From NCBI GenBank assembly GCA_032719365.1, contig CM064868.1:74079766-74143765 (forward strand): 64,000 nt of DNA, read 5' to 3'. Under the pieces are notes generated by a model. That model saw only the letters and a program-made list of their open reading frames with translations. It searched no databases and was not told the DNA's origin. The first letter of the stretch is position 1; every line of letters starts with the position of its first letter. The position numbers were made by a program, and so were the translations under genes. This DNA comes from Prinsepia uniflora (lineage: Eukaryota; Streptophyta; Magnoliopsida; Rosales; Rosaceae). Positions 1-10,431 of the stretch are shown here, one piece after another.

Positions 1-1977
1 TTAGCACTGTGAGAGTAATTTTATTGATTGTTTTTGTTTTTTACTTGTTGCCACAAAAAAAAAATCATTACTAGTTAGAATTTTCATAATTAATACTTGT
101 GAACTATGTTCTTAGCTTTCTTTTTCTATTAATATTAGATTGGAGTATTTGGAATTATTTAGATGGTAGGTTACTTTAATAAATTCAAATAATGAAAATT
201 GTTAATGAGAATCATTAACACTCTTCCCTTAATTAATGAGATTACTCTAAAATAGGAAATGAAATTACCTATTTTGAATGTTATCTAGTTGTAAGTAAAC
301 ATAGGAGAAGTAAGTAATGAAAATCATTAGTTTTGATTTCATTCATGTTACTAGTAAAGAAACACACCCTTTTGGCCTTTTACTGATGCTAGTTTAGTGG
401 TATTATTTTGTGGGACACATAAAATTTGAAGGAATGGACTTTATTTTAACTCTTAAATTTGTGATTGCATATTATGTAACTAAAAATAATATTATTATAG
501 AAAAATAAAATTAAAAAAATACATTTTCAAAATTGTAGTTTTTTTTTTAACAAATTCAAAGAATTTAATCAGAAAATGAAAATCTAATTTCAATAAATAC
601 ATTCCTAATTTTGACCCAAAAAAATAATAATAATACAATGAACAATTGAATTATGGGAAAATTCCACCTTATTATCTCATGGTTTATACCAAATCACACA
701 GTTGTATATGTACTTTTCAATCTTCCATTTTACTACTCTGTATTTTTTAAAATATTACAACCTTAATCCTCCATTAATTATTCTGTTAAAATAGATGCTA
801 AATGCTAATGTAATCGTGAATGGACCTATTCCTTGATTTTTTATGAAGTTGATCTCTTGATGATGATTTAGAGAATAAACGGTTTTGATTATGATTGAAT
901 ACACAAAATTCGATAAATCGAAAAAATGGTATAAAAATATACCACTAGAGTGGGATGTAAATATTCTCCTTATTTAATCGAAATATATGACAAGTAAATC
1001 CCATGTCGGATAAAAAGTTAATTAATTAGTATTAGTCAAATGGTGCATGTATTGGCCAGCAATCGATTGGCCTTCGTGCACACCTAACGAATTTATATAT
1101 CGAAGCGCTTTATCCATTGGTTTTTTTTTTTACAAAGGGGGATTAATTTTATTAATATACAAGCCCAATAATACAAAAAATATAACAGATCCATCTACCA
1201 ATAAACCAACCCAAAATAGAAATAAAAATTCCAACATTACACAACCCAAAGCAAACTAACATACACAACATAATCAAATCCACAAAAACCCTAGAATCTA
1301 AATATGTCTCCGCCACCGCCGAGAACTCAACCACCATAGCAGGGAACCATCTAGTATGGAAACCACGAGATCAAACATAAGAGCATGGTTCAGAGACACG
1401 AAGTCACCAATGAGCGAAAAATTCCACAACCTAAGAACCCAACATCGAAAGAAGGGGAAGTGTTGTGGATGAAGAGGACTAGTGGCCGTACCCAATAGAG
1501 GGGCCAGATGAAAAACCAAAGGAGAGCCAAAGGTAGCGGATATGAGGGAGAACGATGTGGATGGATGGTGAAATTTGGGAGGGTATGAAGGGATGGTTGT
1601 GTGAGTAAGGAGAATGACTAAAAGAAAAGGGCTATGACTAAACAAACCAAAATAAGCTAAGAAGATCGGGAGATCGGCGATGAATGTTGAGAATGAAAGT
1701 CTTCGGTCTCCAAAAATCCATTGCGAGCAATGGACATCACCATAAAACCAAGCTCTGATGCAAAGTCACCAAAAAGGCAGGGGCTAGAACTAGCGACTAA
1801 GAGAGGAAGGGAGAACCGGGTAAATTGAGCAGGAAGAGGGGATGAGAGGGGAGTGGGAGAGGAAGAGAGGGTGGAAGTATACTCCAAATCAGCCACCATG
1901 AAGTGGAAAGTGGAGCAATTCCACCACAAATTTGCAAGTTCTTAGAGAGAGGTTGGAGAAGGCGAGAGATGAGGTTT
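1..1977. other. AT-rich flank without a recognisable gene
   Basis: The stretch is AT-rich, with many poly-A and poly-T runs up to about position 1100. From about 1120 to 1960 it is less AT-rich and reads like transposon-derived or untranslated sequence. The open frames here are short, low in complexity and match no family I know. I see no LTR ends or primer-binding site, so I leave it unassigned. Confidence 0.5.
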
Positions 1978-1982
1978 TTAGT

Positions 1983-2352
1983 TGTTGACGCTACATCTGA
2001 CCAAGTAACATGCCCTTCTAGGAAGACTCAGGAAAATACATCAAGACCCATCTTGGAGGCTCATCAACAAAGCCCATATGTAAATACCACAACTATGACC
2101 TTACCCTATACAACTCCTATAAATAGGGAGCCTCCTCCCTCATTCAAGGGTACTCACTCTCTTCCTCCTCTCTATAAACACTACAACTTCCTAAAGGCTT
2201 ATAGCCTCATGTACATGGACAAACATTATATTATTAATAAGAGTGAGGTAATACCGTGAACGTAGCCTGATTTTAATGAACCACGTACGTTCTTGTGTCT
2301 TGGTGTGCGTGTGTGCTTTTATAGTCTCGTTGATACATTTTCTGCATCAACA
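1983..2352 (+). repeat. 5' LTR of element A
   Basis: It begins TGTTGACGCTAC and ends GCATCAACA, so the ends are short inverted repeats. A TATA box (CCTATAAATAGGGAG) lies near 2116-2130, as expected for a promoter inside U3. The same box sits at about 15136-15150 in the 3' LTR. The two LTRs align along their whole length with scattered substitutions and short indels. Confidence 0.85.
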
Positions 2353-2371
2353 ATTTGGCATCGTCTGTTGG
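2353..2371 (+). promoter_or_regulatory. Primer-binding-like site of element A
   Basis: Directly after the 5' LTR comes ATTTGGCATCGTCTGTTGG. It resembles the phrase TGGCGCCGTCTGTGGG found after the 5' LTR of many plant Ty3/Gypsy-type elements. I do not assign the tRNA. Its position right after a TCAACA terminus supports the LTR boundary. Confidence 0.6.
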
Positions 2372-3189
2372 AATCGATACAAAAGGTTGTGTTGGTTCTC
2401 TTCAATTTTTCTACCTGCTAAAACACCATAGCCACTCAAGAACACTAAGAAATTCAGATTGGCTCACTGCCAAAATAACCCAGAATATACTCTCCGCCAA
2501 ATACCTACCTACCAAAAATCAAAATAGCCCAGATTGATTCACATATGGTGGCATGTGTTCTTGATTGATGTAGTTTTACATTTGCTAAAAAAAAAAAAAT
2601 TGGTTTGGAGAAAGCACCTAAGTGAGCGACGTGGATGTGTATTACTGAGGAGGTAAAGGTCAAATGACTGGATTGAGGGCCATGGCCAACAACAGCTGGC
2701 CCAGGTCGAGGGTGATGGCCAGCATTAGCTGGCACAGGTAGTGATAGCGCTCTACTGGCCTCGGCGTCGCTCGACAAGACGGTGACCCTATGGTCCTCTA
2801 CCGACCCAACCCTCATACAGTGCCTTATTGGCCATTCCGAAGACACATCCGACCTGACCTGAACCTAAACTCCCACCACTTATGCTCTGCCCCAGCCGAT
2901 TGCACCCTCCTCATGTACGCACACTCCTCTGGAGACGAGTCTTCATGATCCTTTGTCGTCATTTTCTACGTCAGTTTTCAACCCACAGTCAAACCTTATC
3001 ATCTCTGGCTCTATCGACGAAACGATTCATGTTTGAGAAACAACAATAAACTCCGTACAGGCTATCCAAAGCCATCTCACCCCACCTCTCACACTCAGAT
3101 CACTCACGACTACAAGGGTGAAAAAACAAAAATACATCTCACATATTTCTCCTTCTCACTCACTATCTCAAAACATACAGAAAAAAAGA
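2372..3189 (+). other. Element A internal segment 1 (non-coding)
   Basis: This is internal sequence of A between its primer-binding site and the insertion point of element B. No open frame longer than about 110 codons resembles a gag or pol domain. The segment resumes at 9479 after element B. Confidence 0.6.
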
Positions 3190-4625
3190 ACACCTGTAAC
3201 AACCCGTTCCGAGAATTGGGATAAGTAGAGTGATTAAGGTGTGATTAGTAAGGTTAATCAAGGGTTAGGTGGTCCCGAGGGGTCCGGGAACTTAGAGTGA
3301 CGATTTTGCCCCTGGGTTGGGCAGAAATGTTGACTTTTATTTCGGGTGGTCAATTGGGGATTGACTAGTGACCAGGACGTAGTTGAGGACGTCACGAATC
3401 CGTAGGCAGGTGGCACGCCTGATTCCGACATCCGTGGAGGAAGTTGTGATGTTCGGAAGGTCGATGGCAGTATCGTAATTTTGGTAAAATAGGGGGAATA
3501 GTTGACTTTTCGAATAATCGAGTTTTGGTAGGTTGACCTAGGAGGGTTAGATAGTTCTTGTCGTCCTGAGTTCGATGACAGGCGGCACGTATTCATCGGA
3601 CTTACGAGGCGAGAGTTATGGGTCTAGGAAGTTTCGGTAAAACCGTAAAAATGAGTAAAACAGGAGGGTATTTTGGTCATTGTGGCACATTGGGATTTGT
3701 GCACAGAGGAAAGGAATGGACGGCTGGGATTAGGCCAGGTGGGAGTGTGTGGAGTGGATGGTGACACATGGCATGTGTGTAGAGGATTCTGGTGGAATCC
3801 TGTGCATTCACGGCCCAATTAATTGGGGTGCATCCGTGCTATGCATCCTGGTGCTTCGACACACAGAGAGAAACAGAGGGAGGAAATTGAGAGAATTGGA
3901 AGGCTGATTGTGGTGGCTGGTGAGTTTGTGAGGGTGTGAGGGAGATTAGAGAGTGAGAGAGAGCAGTTGAGACGGTTGGGAGGTGAGAAATCGTGGTGTG
4001 TGTGAGTGGGGAGCCACGGGAAACAGGGAGGAACTCAGGGGGGAAAACGGAGAAGAGTGAGGGCTGGTGGTGGTGCGGTGGCCGTGCACGGTGCAACGAA
4101 GATCGCGGTGGTGTCGTGAGGGCTGTGGGGAGTCGACCAGCCCCGGAGGAGCTCACGGCGGCAGCAGGAGGCAGGTAATTTCCTCATCCCCGTTCCGGTA
4201 CTCTGTTTTCCGTTGAGGTTCAACGGGGAAGTCGTGAGTCTAGGGCGAGAGTCGAGGGAATTGGAGGCCAGGGCGAGGTTCAGGAGAGTCCTAGGCGTCG
4301 ACTAGGATGGTCGCCGTGACGGGGGTTTACACGGCGGAGGTTAGCACGACGGGGGTACCTGTATGCTCTGTTTTGCCGTGATGTTCAAACGGCTAGTCGT
4401 GATGGTTGGATAAGAATCGACGGTCAAGGTGAGTCGGGTTAGGCTTAGAAGGGTCCTAGGAAGAGGTTGGTGAAGCCACCATGAGGGGGGAAGTCGTGGG
4501 TGGCCGGAAAGGAAAACAGGGGTTTTGAGTTGTCTGGTTTTAGCTTTAGTCGACGGGCTAGGGACGGAGTCGAGGTTAGGAGTGTTGGGGAATCGATAGG
4601 GTAGGCCTAGACGATGAGAATGGTG

Positions 4626-6051
4626 AAGGAAGGGAAGGAATGGAGACGGGACGGTGGAGAACCGCTCTCGCCGGTTCGAATTGCAGACACTGTATCGAAC
4701 CGGGTTTGTTCGAGGTAGGGGATGCACTGTAGCAGCGCGTGAGGGCCACGCGCAGCCACTTTGGGCGGCGCGTGGGGGCGCGTGCGGCGGTTCTGGGAGA
4801 AACGGTCAACATAGTTTTTGGTCTAGGAGTTATTGTGAGTCCAATGGAGTTGGTTTCGGGTTAATCGGACGTCGTATGAGTTTAGTTCCGCGAGGGTGAA
4901 TGTTTAGGGTCCCGGGGTTTTAAGTCTTTGGTTCGGGGATTTTTGAGGGACTTTAGGTAAACCTTCGTAGACGTGTTAGTGACGTATTTTGACGGTGATT
5001 GACAGGATCGGGATTTCCCGAGGAAGCCGAGGAACGGGCTGGACGTTCGGGACGCGAGTAGGGCTCAGTACTGTGAGTGGACCCCTTCTCTAAACTCGAG
5101 CATGCATAACTATTTTTATATACGTGTTTTATGGTTTTACTTATGACTAGATGTTTATTGAATATGAAATGATGATTTTATGTGTTGGCACGGTTTTCGA
5201 GAAAATGTTGGTTTTCGGATTTTGATGCCACATTTGGGGATTTCCACCGATAAAGGTTTTCAAATCATGATAAATGAGTTATGAAATATGATTTGTGATT
5301 ACATGTGGTTTCGGTATGAAAATAGATATTTTCCGGATTTGGGTTCGGAATGACGGTTCTGAACGCCGGAAGGGCATCAGACCAGTGATTTCGGATTCGG
5401 GTTTGGATGAGGATTTGGTAAATGGTTTTCAAATGATTTTGGGATTGGATTTGCTGGATCTGGATATTGGGTTTAAAGACCCGGATATATGTGACGGGGG
5501 ACCGGCCGGATTGGGTTTAAAGACCCGGATTGAGTTTAAAGACTCGGGAGTTTAAAGACTCGGATATATATTGATTTTCCCCCGTAGGCCTTGAGTTTAA
5601 AGACTCGGGAGTTTAAAGACTCGGATATGATTAAGGCCTGGATTGAGTTTAAAGACTCGGGAGTTTAAAGACTCGGATAGATCCAGCAGGTTTGATCGAG
5701 AAAATGATGATTTGGTGGTTATGGTTTATGATACAGTTTTCTGATACTCATGTGTGGTTTCTTATGGTATTTTTATAGTGTTTCTGTTTCTTATGATGTT
5801 TAAGAATGATTCTTTTATTAATGTGTTTATAACTGTTGGTTATGCATGTGGTTTCAAAACGGAGGGTTTAACTCGGTTTTCTTGTAAAATGGTTTTTGAA
5901 CTTTTGTACTTTTTGGTCCACTCACATTTTCTGTTTTAAATTGCCCTCCAGGTTGTGGAGCTAGCGCGGGGTCTTAACGTCGAGGCGGTGTCCGAGGCAT
6001 AGAAGTGACGTGAGAGATCCTCGAAGAGTTTAACGACTTCTGTGTGCGTGT
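4626..6051 (+). repeat. 1426-bp direct repeat, copy 1 (copy 2 at 6912-8337)
   Basis: The two copies are offset by exactly 2286 bp throughout, so there are no indels between them. Reading line by line I found one substitution, AAG versus ACG near 5800 and 8086. Such near identity points to a recent duplication or to gene conversion. Confidence 0.92.
5466..5690 (+). repeat. Short tandem repeat block in LTR, GAGTTTAAAGACTCGG unit
   Basis: Units of about 16-18 bp of the form GAGTTTAAAGACTCGG or GGGTTTAAAGACCCGG repeat about eight times, interleaved with GATAT-type spacers and a CCCCCGTAGGCC spacer. Each unit is an imperfect palindrome around TTTAAA. Equivalent blocks occur at 7752-7976, 23605-23825 and 37948-38165. 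Confidence 0.9.
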
Positions 6052-6818
6052 CCTAAAGGCCGCTCCCGTCGAATGTGTGTTTCTACTGTGGGGAGCGAGG
6101 TCATTTTCGACGTGAGTGTCCACAGTTGCCACATGAAGGTGGTATAGGCAGAGGAGCAGCGGAGCCTGGGCAGAGTACAGCGTCAGGGACCGCAGGTACG
6201 AGAGGAGGTGGTGGCACAGCCACGAGTAGTTCGAGGGGACGTGGTAGAGCGTCGGGATCTCAGGCCCGGGTGTTCTCGATGACTCAGCAGGAGGATCAGG
6301 CGATACCAGATGTGGGGACAGGTACTTGTTTTACTTTTGGTTGTTCTGTTGGTTTGGTTGTTGGATTTCGGGGTAGAGTCTAGGAGTTTCCTAGAGGACT
6401 GGGAGTATATAGCAAGTTCCGTAGTAGGTTGACGGAAGGTATAGGAAAGGAGTGACTATAACTGATCGATTGGAGACTGTGGAAGGAGAGAACCCACAAG
6501 CTAGAATTTGCCTTTAGGACTTTGTGGAGTTAGTCCGACCGTGGCCGGAATAGTAGCCGAGGGAGATGGGTGGTGGTATACGAGGATGTACTCTATGACT
6601 TCTGTCGGGTACTGTGACATGAGGTATTTTATAATATCTTTGTTTTCTGTTCATAGAGTTTCCCTTGCGTACACCATGTAGTTGTTACATAGCTAGGGTT
6701 GGCTGTGGTAACAGTAGCTGGGGATGAAGTGAAATACCCAAGGTGGAGATGATAGACAGGAAACCTAGAAGAGGTTGTCCCTTAGGAGACCCTAGATGCT
6801 GGAAACTAGCTGTGGAAT
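6052..6818 (+). pseudogene. Gag zinc-knuckle and protease-start fragment inside element B
   Basis: The open frame from about 6075 to 6383 encodes CFYCGERGHFRREC, a CX2CX4HX4C zinc knuckle, followed by a Gly/Ser/Arg-rich linker and VFSMTQQEDQAIPDV. In plant Ty3/Gypsy polyproteins this last motif is the junction between gag and the aspartic protease. The frame then leaves the family sequence and stops at 6381-6383. The remaining 430 bp up to 6818 have no recognised domain and may be 3' internal sequence. It looks like a leftover of the internal domain after pol was deleted between two LTR copies. Confidence 0.8.
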
Positions 6819-8525
6819 TTCTTGTCGTCCTGAGTTCGATGACAGGCGGCACGTATTCATCGGACTTACGAGGCGAGAGTTATGGGTCTAGGAAGTTTCG
6901 GTAAAACCGTAAAGGAAGGGAAGGAATGGAGACGGGACGGTGGAGAACCGCTCTCGCCGGTTCGAATTGCAGACACTGTATCGAACCGGGTTTGTTCGAG
7001 GTAGGGGATGCACTGTAGCAGCGCGTGAGGGCCACGCGCAGCCACTTTGGGCGGCGCGTGGGGGCGCGTGCGGCGGTTCTGGGAGAAACGGTCAACATAG
7101 TTTTTGGTCTAGGAGTTATTGTGAGTCCAATGGAGTTGGTTTCGGGTTAATCGGACGTCGTATGAGTTTAGTTCCGCGAGGGTGAATGTTTAGGGTCCCG
7201 GGGTTTTAAGTCTTTGGTTCGGGGATTTTTGAGGGACTTTAGGTAAACCTTCGTAGACGTGTTAGTGACGTATTTTGACGGTGATTGACAGGATCGGGAT
7301 TTCCCGAGGAAGCCGAGGAACGGGCTGGACGTTCGGGACGCGAGTAGGGCTCAGTACTGTGAGTGGACCCCTTCTCTAAACTCGAGCATGCATAACTATT
7401 TTTATATACGTGTTTTATGGTTTTACTTATGACTAGATGTTTATTGAATATGAAATGATGATTTTATGTGTTGGCACGGTTTTCGAGAAAATGTTGGTTT
7501 TCGGATTTTGATGCCACATTTGGGGATTTCCACCGATAAAGGTTTTCAAATCATGATAAATGAGTTATGAAATATGATTTGTGATTACATGTGGTTTCGG
7601 TATGAAAATAGATATTTTCCGGATTTGGGTTCGGAATGACGGTTCTGAACGCCGGAAGGGCATCAGACCAGTGATTTCGGATTCGGGTTTGGATGAGGAT
7701 TTGGTAAATGGTTTTCAAATGATTTTGGGATTGGATTTGCTGGATCTGGATATTGGGTTTAAAGACCCGGATATATGTGACGGGGGACCGGCCGGATTGG
7801 GTTTAAAGACCCGGATTGAGTTTAAAGACTCGGGAGTTTAAAGACTCGGATATATATTGATTTTCCCCCGTAGGCCTTGAGTTTAAAGACTCGGGAGTTT
7901 AAAGACTCGGATATGATTAAGGCCTGGATTGAGTTTAAAGACTCGGGAGTTTAAAGACTCGGATAGATCCAGCAGGTTTGATCGAGAAAATGATGATTTG
8001 GTGGTTATGGTTTATGATACAGTTTTCTGATACTCATGTGTGGTTTCTTATGGTATTTTTATAGTGTTTCTGTTTCTTATGATGTTTACGAATGATTCTT
8101 TTATTAATGTGTTTATAACTGTTGGTTATGCATGTGGTTTCAAAACGGAGGGTTTAACTCGGTTTTCTTGTAAAATGGTTTTTGAACTTTTGTACTTTTT
8201 GGTCCACTCACATTTTCTGTTTTAAATTGCCCTCCAGGTTGTGGAGCTAGCGCGGGGTCTTAACGTCGAGGCGGTGTCCGAGGCATAGAAGTGACGTGAG
8301 AGATCCTCGAAGAGTTTAACGACTTCTGTGTGCGTGTACTTTATCAGTTTTTATTTTCCTTGTAATTTAGTGCTATGCTCTGTAAACGATAAGGTTGGGA
8401 TATTGTGTAATTACTCCTGCGTCTGTCTGGGTTTGAGTGAGTTTTACTTGGGTGTTGTGTCGGGGAGTCAGACGGGAGCGGGATTTACCTCGGGTTTCGG
8501 GGTGAAACCGGGGTGGGTCCTGACA
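6819..8525 (+). repeat. Element B LTR, second copy with internal deletion
   Basis: It begins at the LTR position equal to 3555 (TTCTTGTCGTCCTGAG). It matches 3555-3649, then jumps at a shared AAA to the equivalent of 4629, so about 980 bp are missing. From 6912 on it is nearly identical to 4626-6051. It also carries the true LTR 3' end to TGACA at 8525. The GC-rich island recurs at about 7010-7080. Confidence 0.88.
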
Positions 8526-8527
8526 AT

Positions 8528-8539
8528 TGGTATCAGAGC
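8528..8539 (+). promoter_or_regulatory. tRNA-iMet primer-binding site of element B
   Basis: TGGTATCAGAGC lies two bases after the LTR terminus TGACA. It is complementary to the 3' end of initiator tRNA-Met, the usual primer of plant Ty3/Gypsy and many Ty1/Copia elements. It fixes the 5' LTR boundary and the + orientation. Confidence 0.95.
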
Positions 8540-8632
8540 ATAGGTTTGTCGAGTTTGTTGGGTCTGTCGGTTCGTGAGGTTGTGTTTCAGTTGTTTGACT
8601 ACTTCTATGCCTCTTTCAGTGTGCGGTTGACG

Positions 8633-9416
8633 ATGCCTCCGAGACGTAGACCCTCTCCACAACTTGAAGAAGTAGCCAGAGAGACGGAGAGTGCCACGAT
8701 TGAGCGAGCCCAGCGGCTCGGGGCTACTACTTTTAGTGGTGGGGCTGATCCTGAGGAAGCCCAGAGGTGGATTACTAGACTGGAGCGGATTTTTGCGGTA
8801 ATGCATTGTCCGCCGGAGGAGCGAGTATTGTTGGCTGCATTTTTACTAGATGGTGCGGCGTACGAGTGGTGGTATACCCTCGAGTTGTCCGGTTGGGATG
8901 TTCACAGTGTGACCTGGGAGACGTTTAGGGAACGGTTTCTGGAACAGTATTACCCTCGTTCTTTCCGGGATGCCAAGGAGGCAGAGTTTTTGCATCTCCA
9001 GCAAGGGAATATGACAGTGGCAGAGTACGAACGGAAGTTCCAGATGTTGTCTCGGTTTGCTCCTGCTTTTGTGGCCACTGAAGCTGAGAAATGCCGTAGG
9101 TTTGAGTTGGGTTTGCGTGGTGAGATTCGAGCCGTAGTGACGGCTGGCTCTTTTGCTACCCTTCGAGATCTGTCGGATGCTGCGGTACGAGTTGAGGCTA
9201 GTTTGCCGGTGCGACGCCGGGAACTATCTATTCCTGGAGCTTCGAGCCAGCGGACACCGAAAAGAGGTAACTTCGGTGGATCGTCCTCGTCGGGCGATGA
9301 TCGTTTTGGTAGGCCTGGTAGTGCCCAGAGTTCAGGATTTTGGGGTTATCGAGTACCGCCGACTCCGCAAGCGAGTGCGACATCGGTAGCGTCCACAGGG
9401 AGACCGAGCAGTGGAC
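8633..9416 (+). pseudogene. gag: Truncated gag of element B
   Basis: The gag start is the ATG at 8633 (MPPRRRPSPQ...), about 95 bp after the primer-binding site. An in-frame upstream ATG at 8513 lies in the LTR and is not a likely start. The sequence shows the retrotransposon gag fold: RWITRLERIF, EWWYTLELSGWD, WETFRERFLEQYYP, FLHLQQGNMTVAEYERKF and RRFELGLRGEIR. A Ser/Gly/Pro linker follows. The zinc knuckle is missing because the frame runs at about 9416 into the last 57 bp of the LTR, continuing as read-through to 9598. The product would be the structural capsid-like protein of the element, but this copy is truncated. Confidence 0.9.
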
Positions 9417-9473
9417 CAGACGGGAGCGGGATTTACCTCGGGTTTCGGGGTGAAACCGGGGTGGGTCCTGACA
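9417..9473 (+). repeat. 3' LTR remnant of element B (57 bp)
   Basis: The sequence from CAGACGGGAGCGG to TGACA equals the last 57 bp of the 5' LTR (8469-8525). The join with gag happens at CAGACGGGA, where gag reads GGACCAGACGG and the LTR reads GAGTCAGACGG. A deletion through microhomology is therefore likely. The TSD ACACC follows directly. Confidence 0.9.
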
Positions 9474-9478
9474 ACACC

Positions 9479-10426
9479 CATATGTTGCAGACCAACCAAG
9501 GGAGAGAAGAGGAAATAGAGGGCAAGGTCCTCCGCCTCCAAGGACAGCTGTCGTCAAACGTCGACGGGTACTATTGGCTGAGCCCGTGGGCTAGGTGAGG
9601 CCATATCTAGTTACGCTCGATGTCCATGATGACTAGAGCCCCAAACTCAGTTGACTCGACCAACCCACCAGTCCCCACAGTCGACCCGTTTGATGCACCA
9701 ATCGTCGAAAACTCACCGACTAGTCGCCACCTACTCGCACAACTCAATTATCCACCGCCGGACAGCTGCGTAAAGGCCCCCCTACGGCTACATTCGGCGA
9801 TCGACCACCTCGTCAACTCCCTGCTGTGTTCTGCTCCGCTCGCCTTCGACCGCCGCACGCCTGTCAACGTCACATTACCACTGCGCGAGCCCGCTCCCAC
9901 ATCCAGGTTGACGTCGGTCATCATTCTCCGACGACACCGCTCACACCGCAGTCCACCTTCACTAGAAGGGACCATCGAAGCAGATAAGTTTTTTTTTCTT
10001 TTTCTCCTCTTATTTACAAGTTTTCCATTAAGCTTTCCTTAGGTTTAAACATTTTGGTCTAAACACAAAAGGCCTCTAGGCTCCAACCCTTACAAAAAAA
10101 AAAACTAAAAACCAAAACGCATTTGGGTTTAAAACCACAAAACATTGGGCTCAAAAACTTTACATTTTTGGAATGCCCTAAAAGGAAAAAGAAAACCCAA
10201 AACTCGTTTGGGCTGATACACAAACGGGCCGAAAGCATCCCATCAATAGGTTGCAGTTTTTTTTACACCACCACTATTTGGGCTCAAACCTTTAAATATT
10301 TGGGCTGTGATTTTCAAACAAAAAAAAAAACAACTAACACATTTTCTTTGTTATTTATACAAACAAGAAAACACATTTGGGCTACAATTCCATGATTCGA
10401 TTCATATTGTACACACATTACTCACA
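9479..10426 (+). other. Element A internal segment 2
   Basis: This is the continuation of A after element B. There is a short open frame at 9620-10042 with no recognisable domain, then a poly-T and poly-A rich part. I see no protease or RT motif. Confidence 0.5.
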
Positions 10427-10431
10427 CACAA

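Larger units (their letters stand above)
3195..6051 (+). repeat. Element B LTR, first copy (lacks about 190 bp of its 3' end)
   Basis: It starts TGTAACAACCCG and runs colinear with solo LTR F up to the phrase TGTGTGCGTGT, where it joins gag sequence. Joining 3195-6051 to 8338-8525 would give about 3.05 kb, close to the 3084 bp of LTR F, so one LTR was split by the internal rearrangement. It holds the U3 repeat with the GGCAGGTGGCACG/GACAGGCGGCACG core (about 3405 and 3577), the GC-rich island (4724-4794) and the short tandem repeat block (5466-5680). Confidence 0.85.
3195..9473 (+). mobile_element. Element B: rearranged Ty3/Gypsy retrotransposon, pol deleted
   Basis: The left end is TGTAACAACCC at 3195 and the right end is GGGTCCTGACA at 9473. 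Both are flanked by the 5-bp TSD ACACC (3190-3194 and 9474-9478), so the whole 6.28-kb structure moved or was trimmed inside one insertion. Inside, in order, are: a nearly complete LTR (3195-6051), a fragment with the gag zinc knuckle and the start of the protease region (6052-6818), a second LTR copy lacking its first 360 bp and a 980-bp internal block (6819-8525), a tRNA-iMet primer-binding site (8528-8539), the gag N-terminal two-thirds (8633-about 9416) and only the last 57 bp of a 3' LTR. Protease, RT, RNase H and integrase are absent. Confidence 0.9.

Noticed and set aside
4341..4727. Minus-strand open frame of 128 codons in the element B LTR
   Set aside because: Low-complexity Ser/Pro-rich translation, shared with no family, lying inside an LTR.
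5466..5690. CRISPR-like array from regular GAGTTTAAAGACTCGG repeats
   Set aside because: Units are back to back with no unique spacers, the same block recurs in sister LTRs, and the DNA is eukaryotic.
8513..8632. Upstream start for element B gag
   Set aside because: The 40 extra codons cover the LTR end and primer-binding site. Family gag proteins start with MPPR-like sequence, here at 8633.
9620..10042. A 140-aa protein gene in element A
   Set aside because: No recognisable domain, flanked by transposon sequence, and ends in a poly-Phe/Leu stretch from a T-rich tract.
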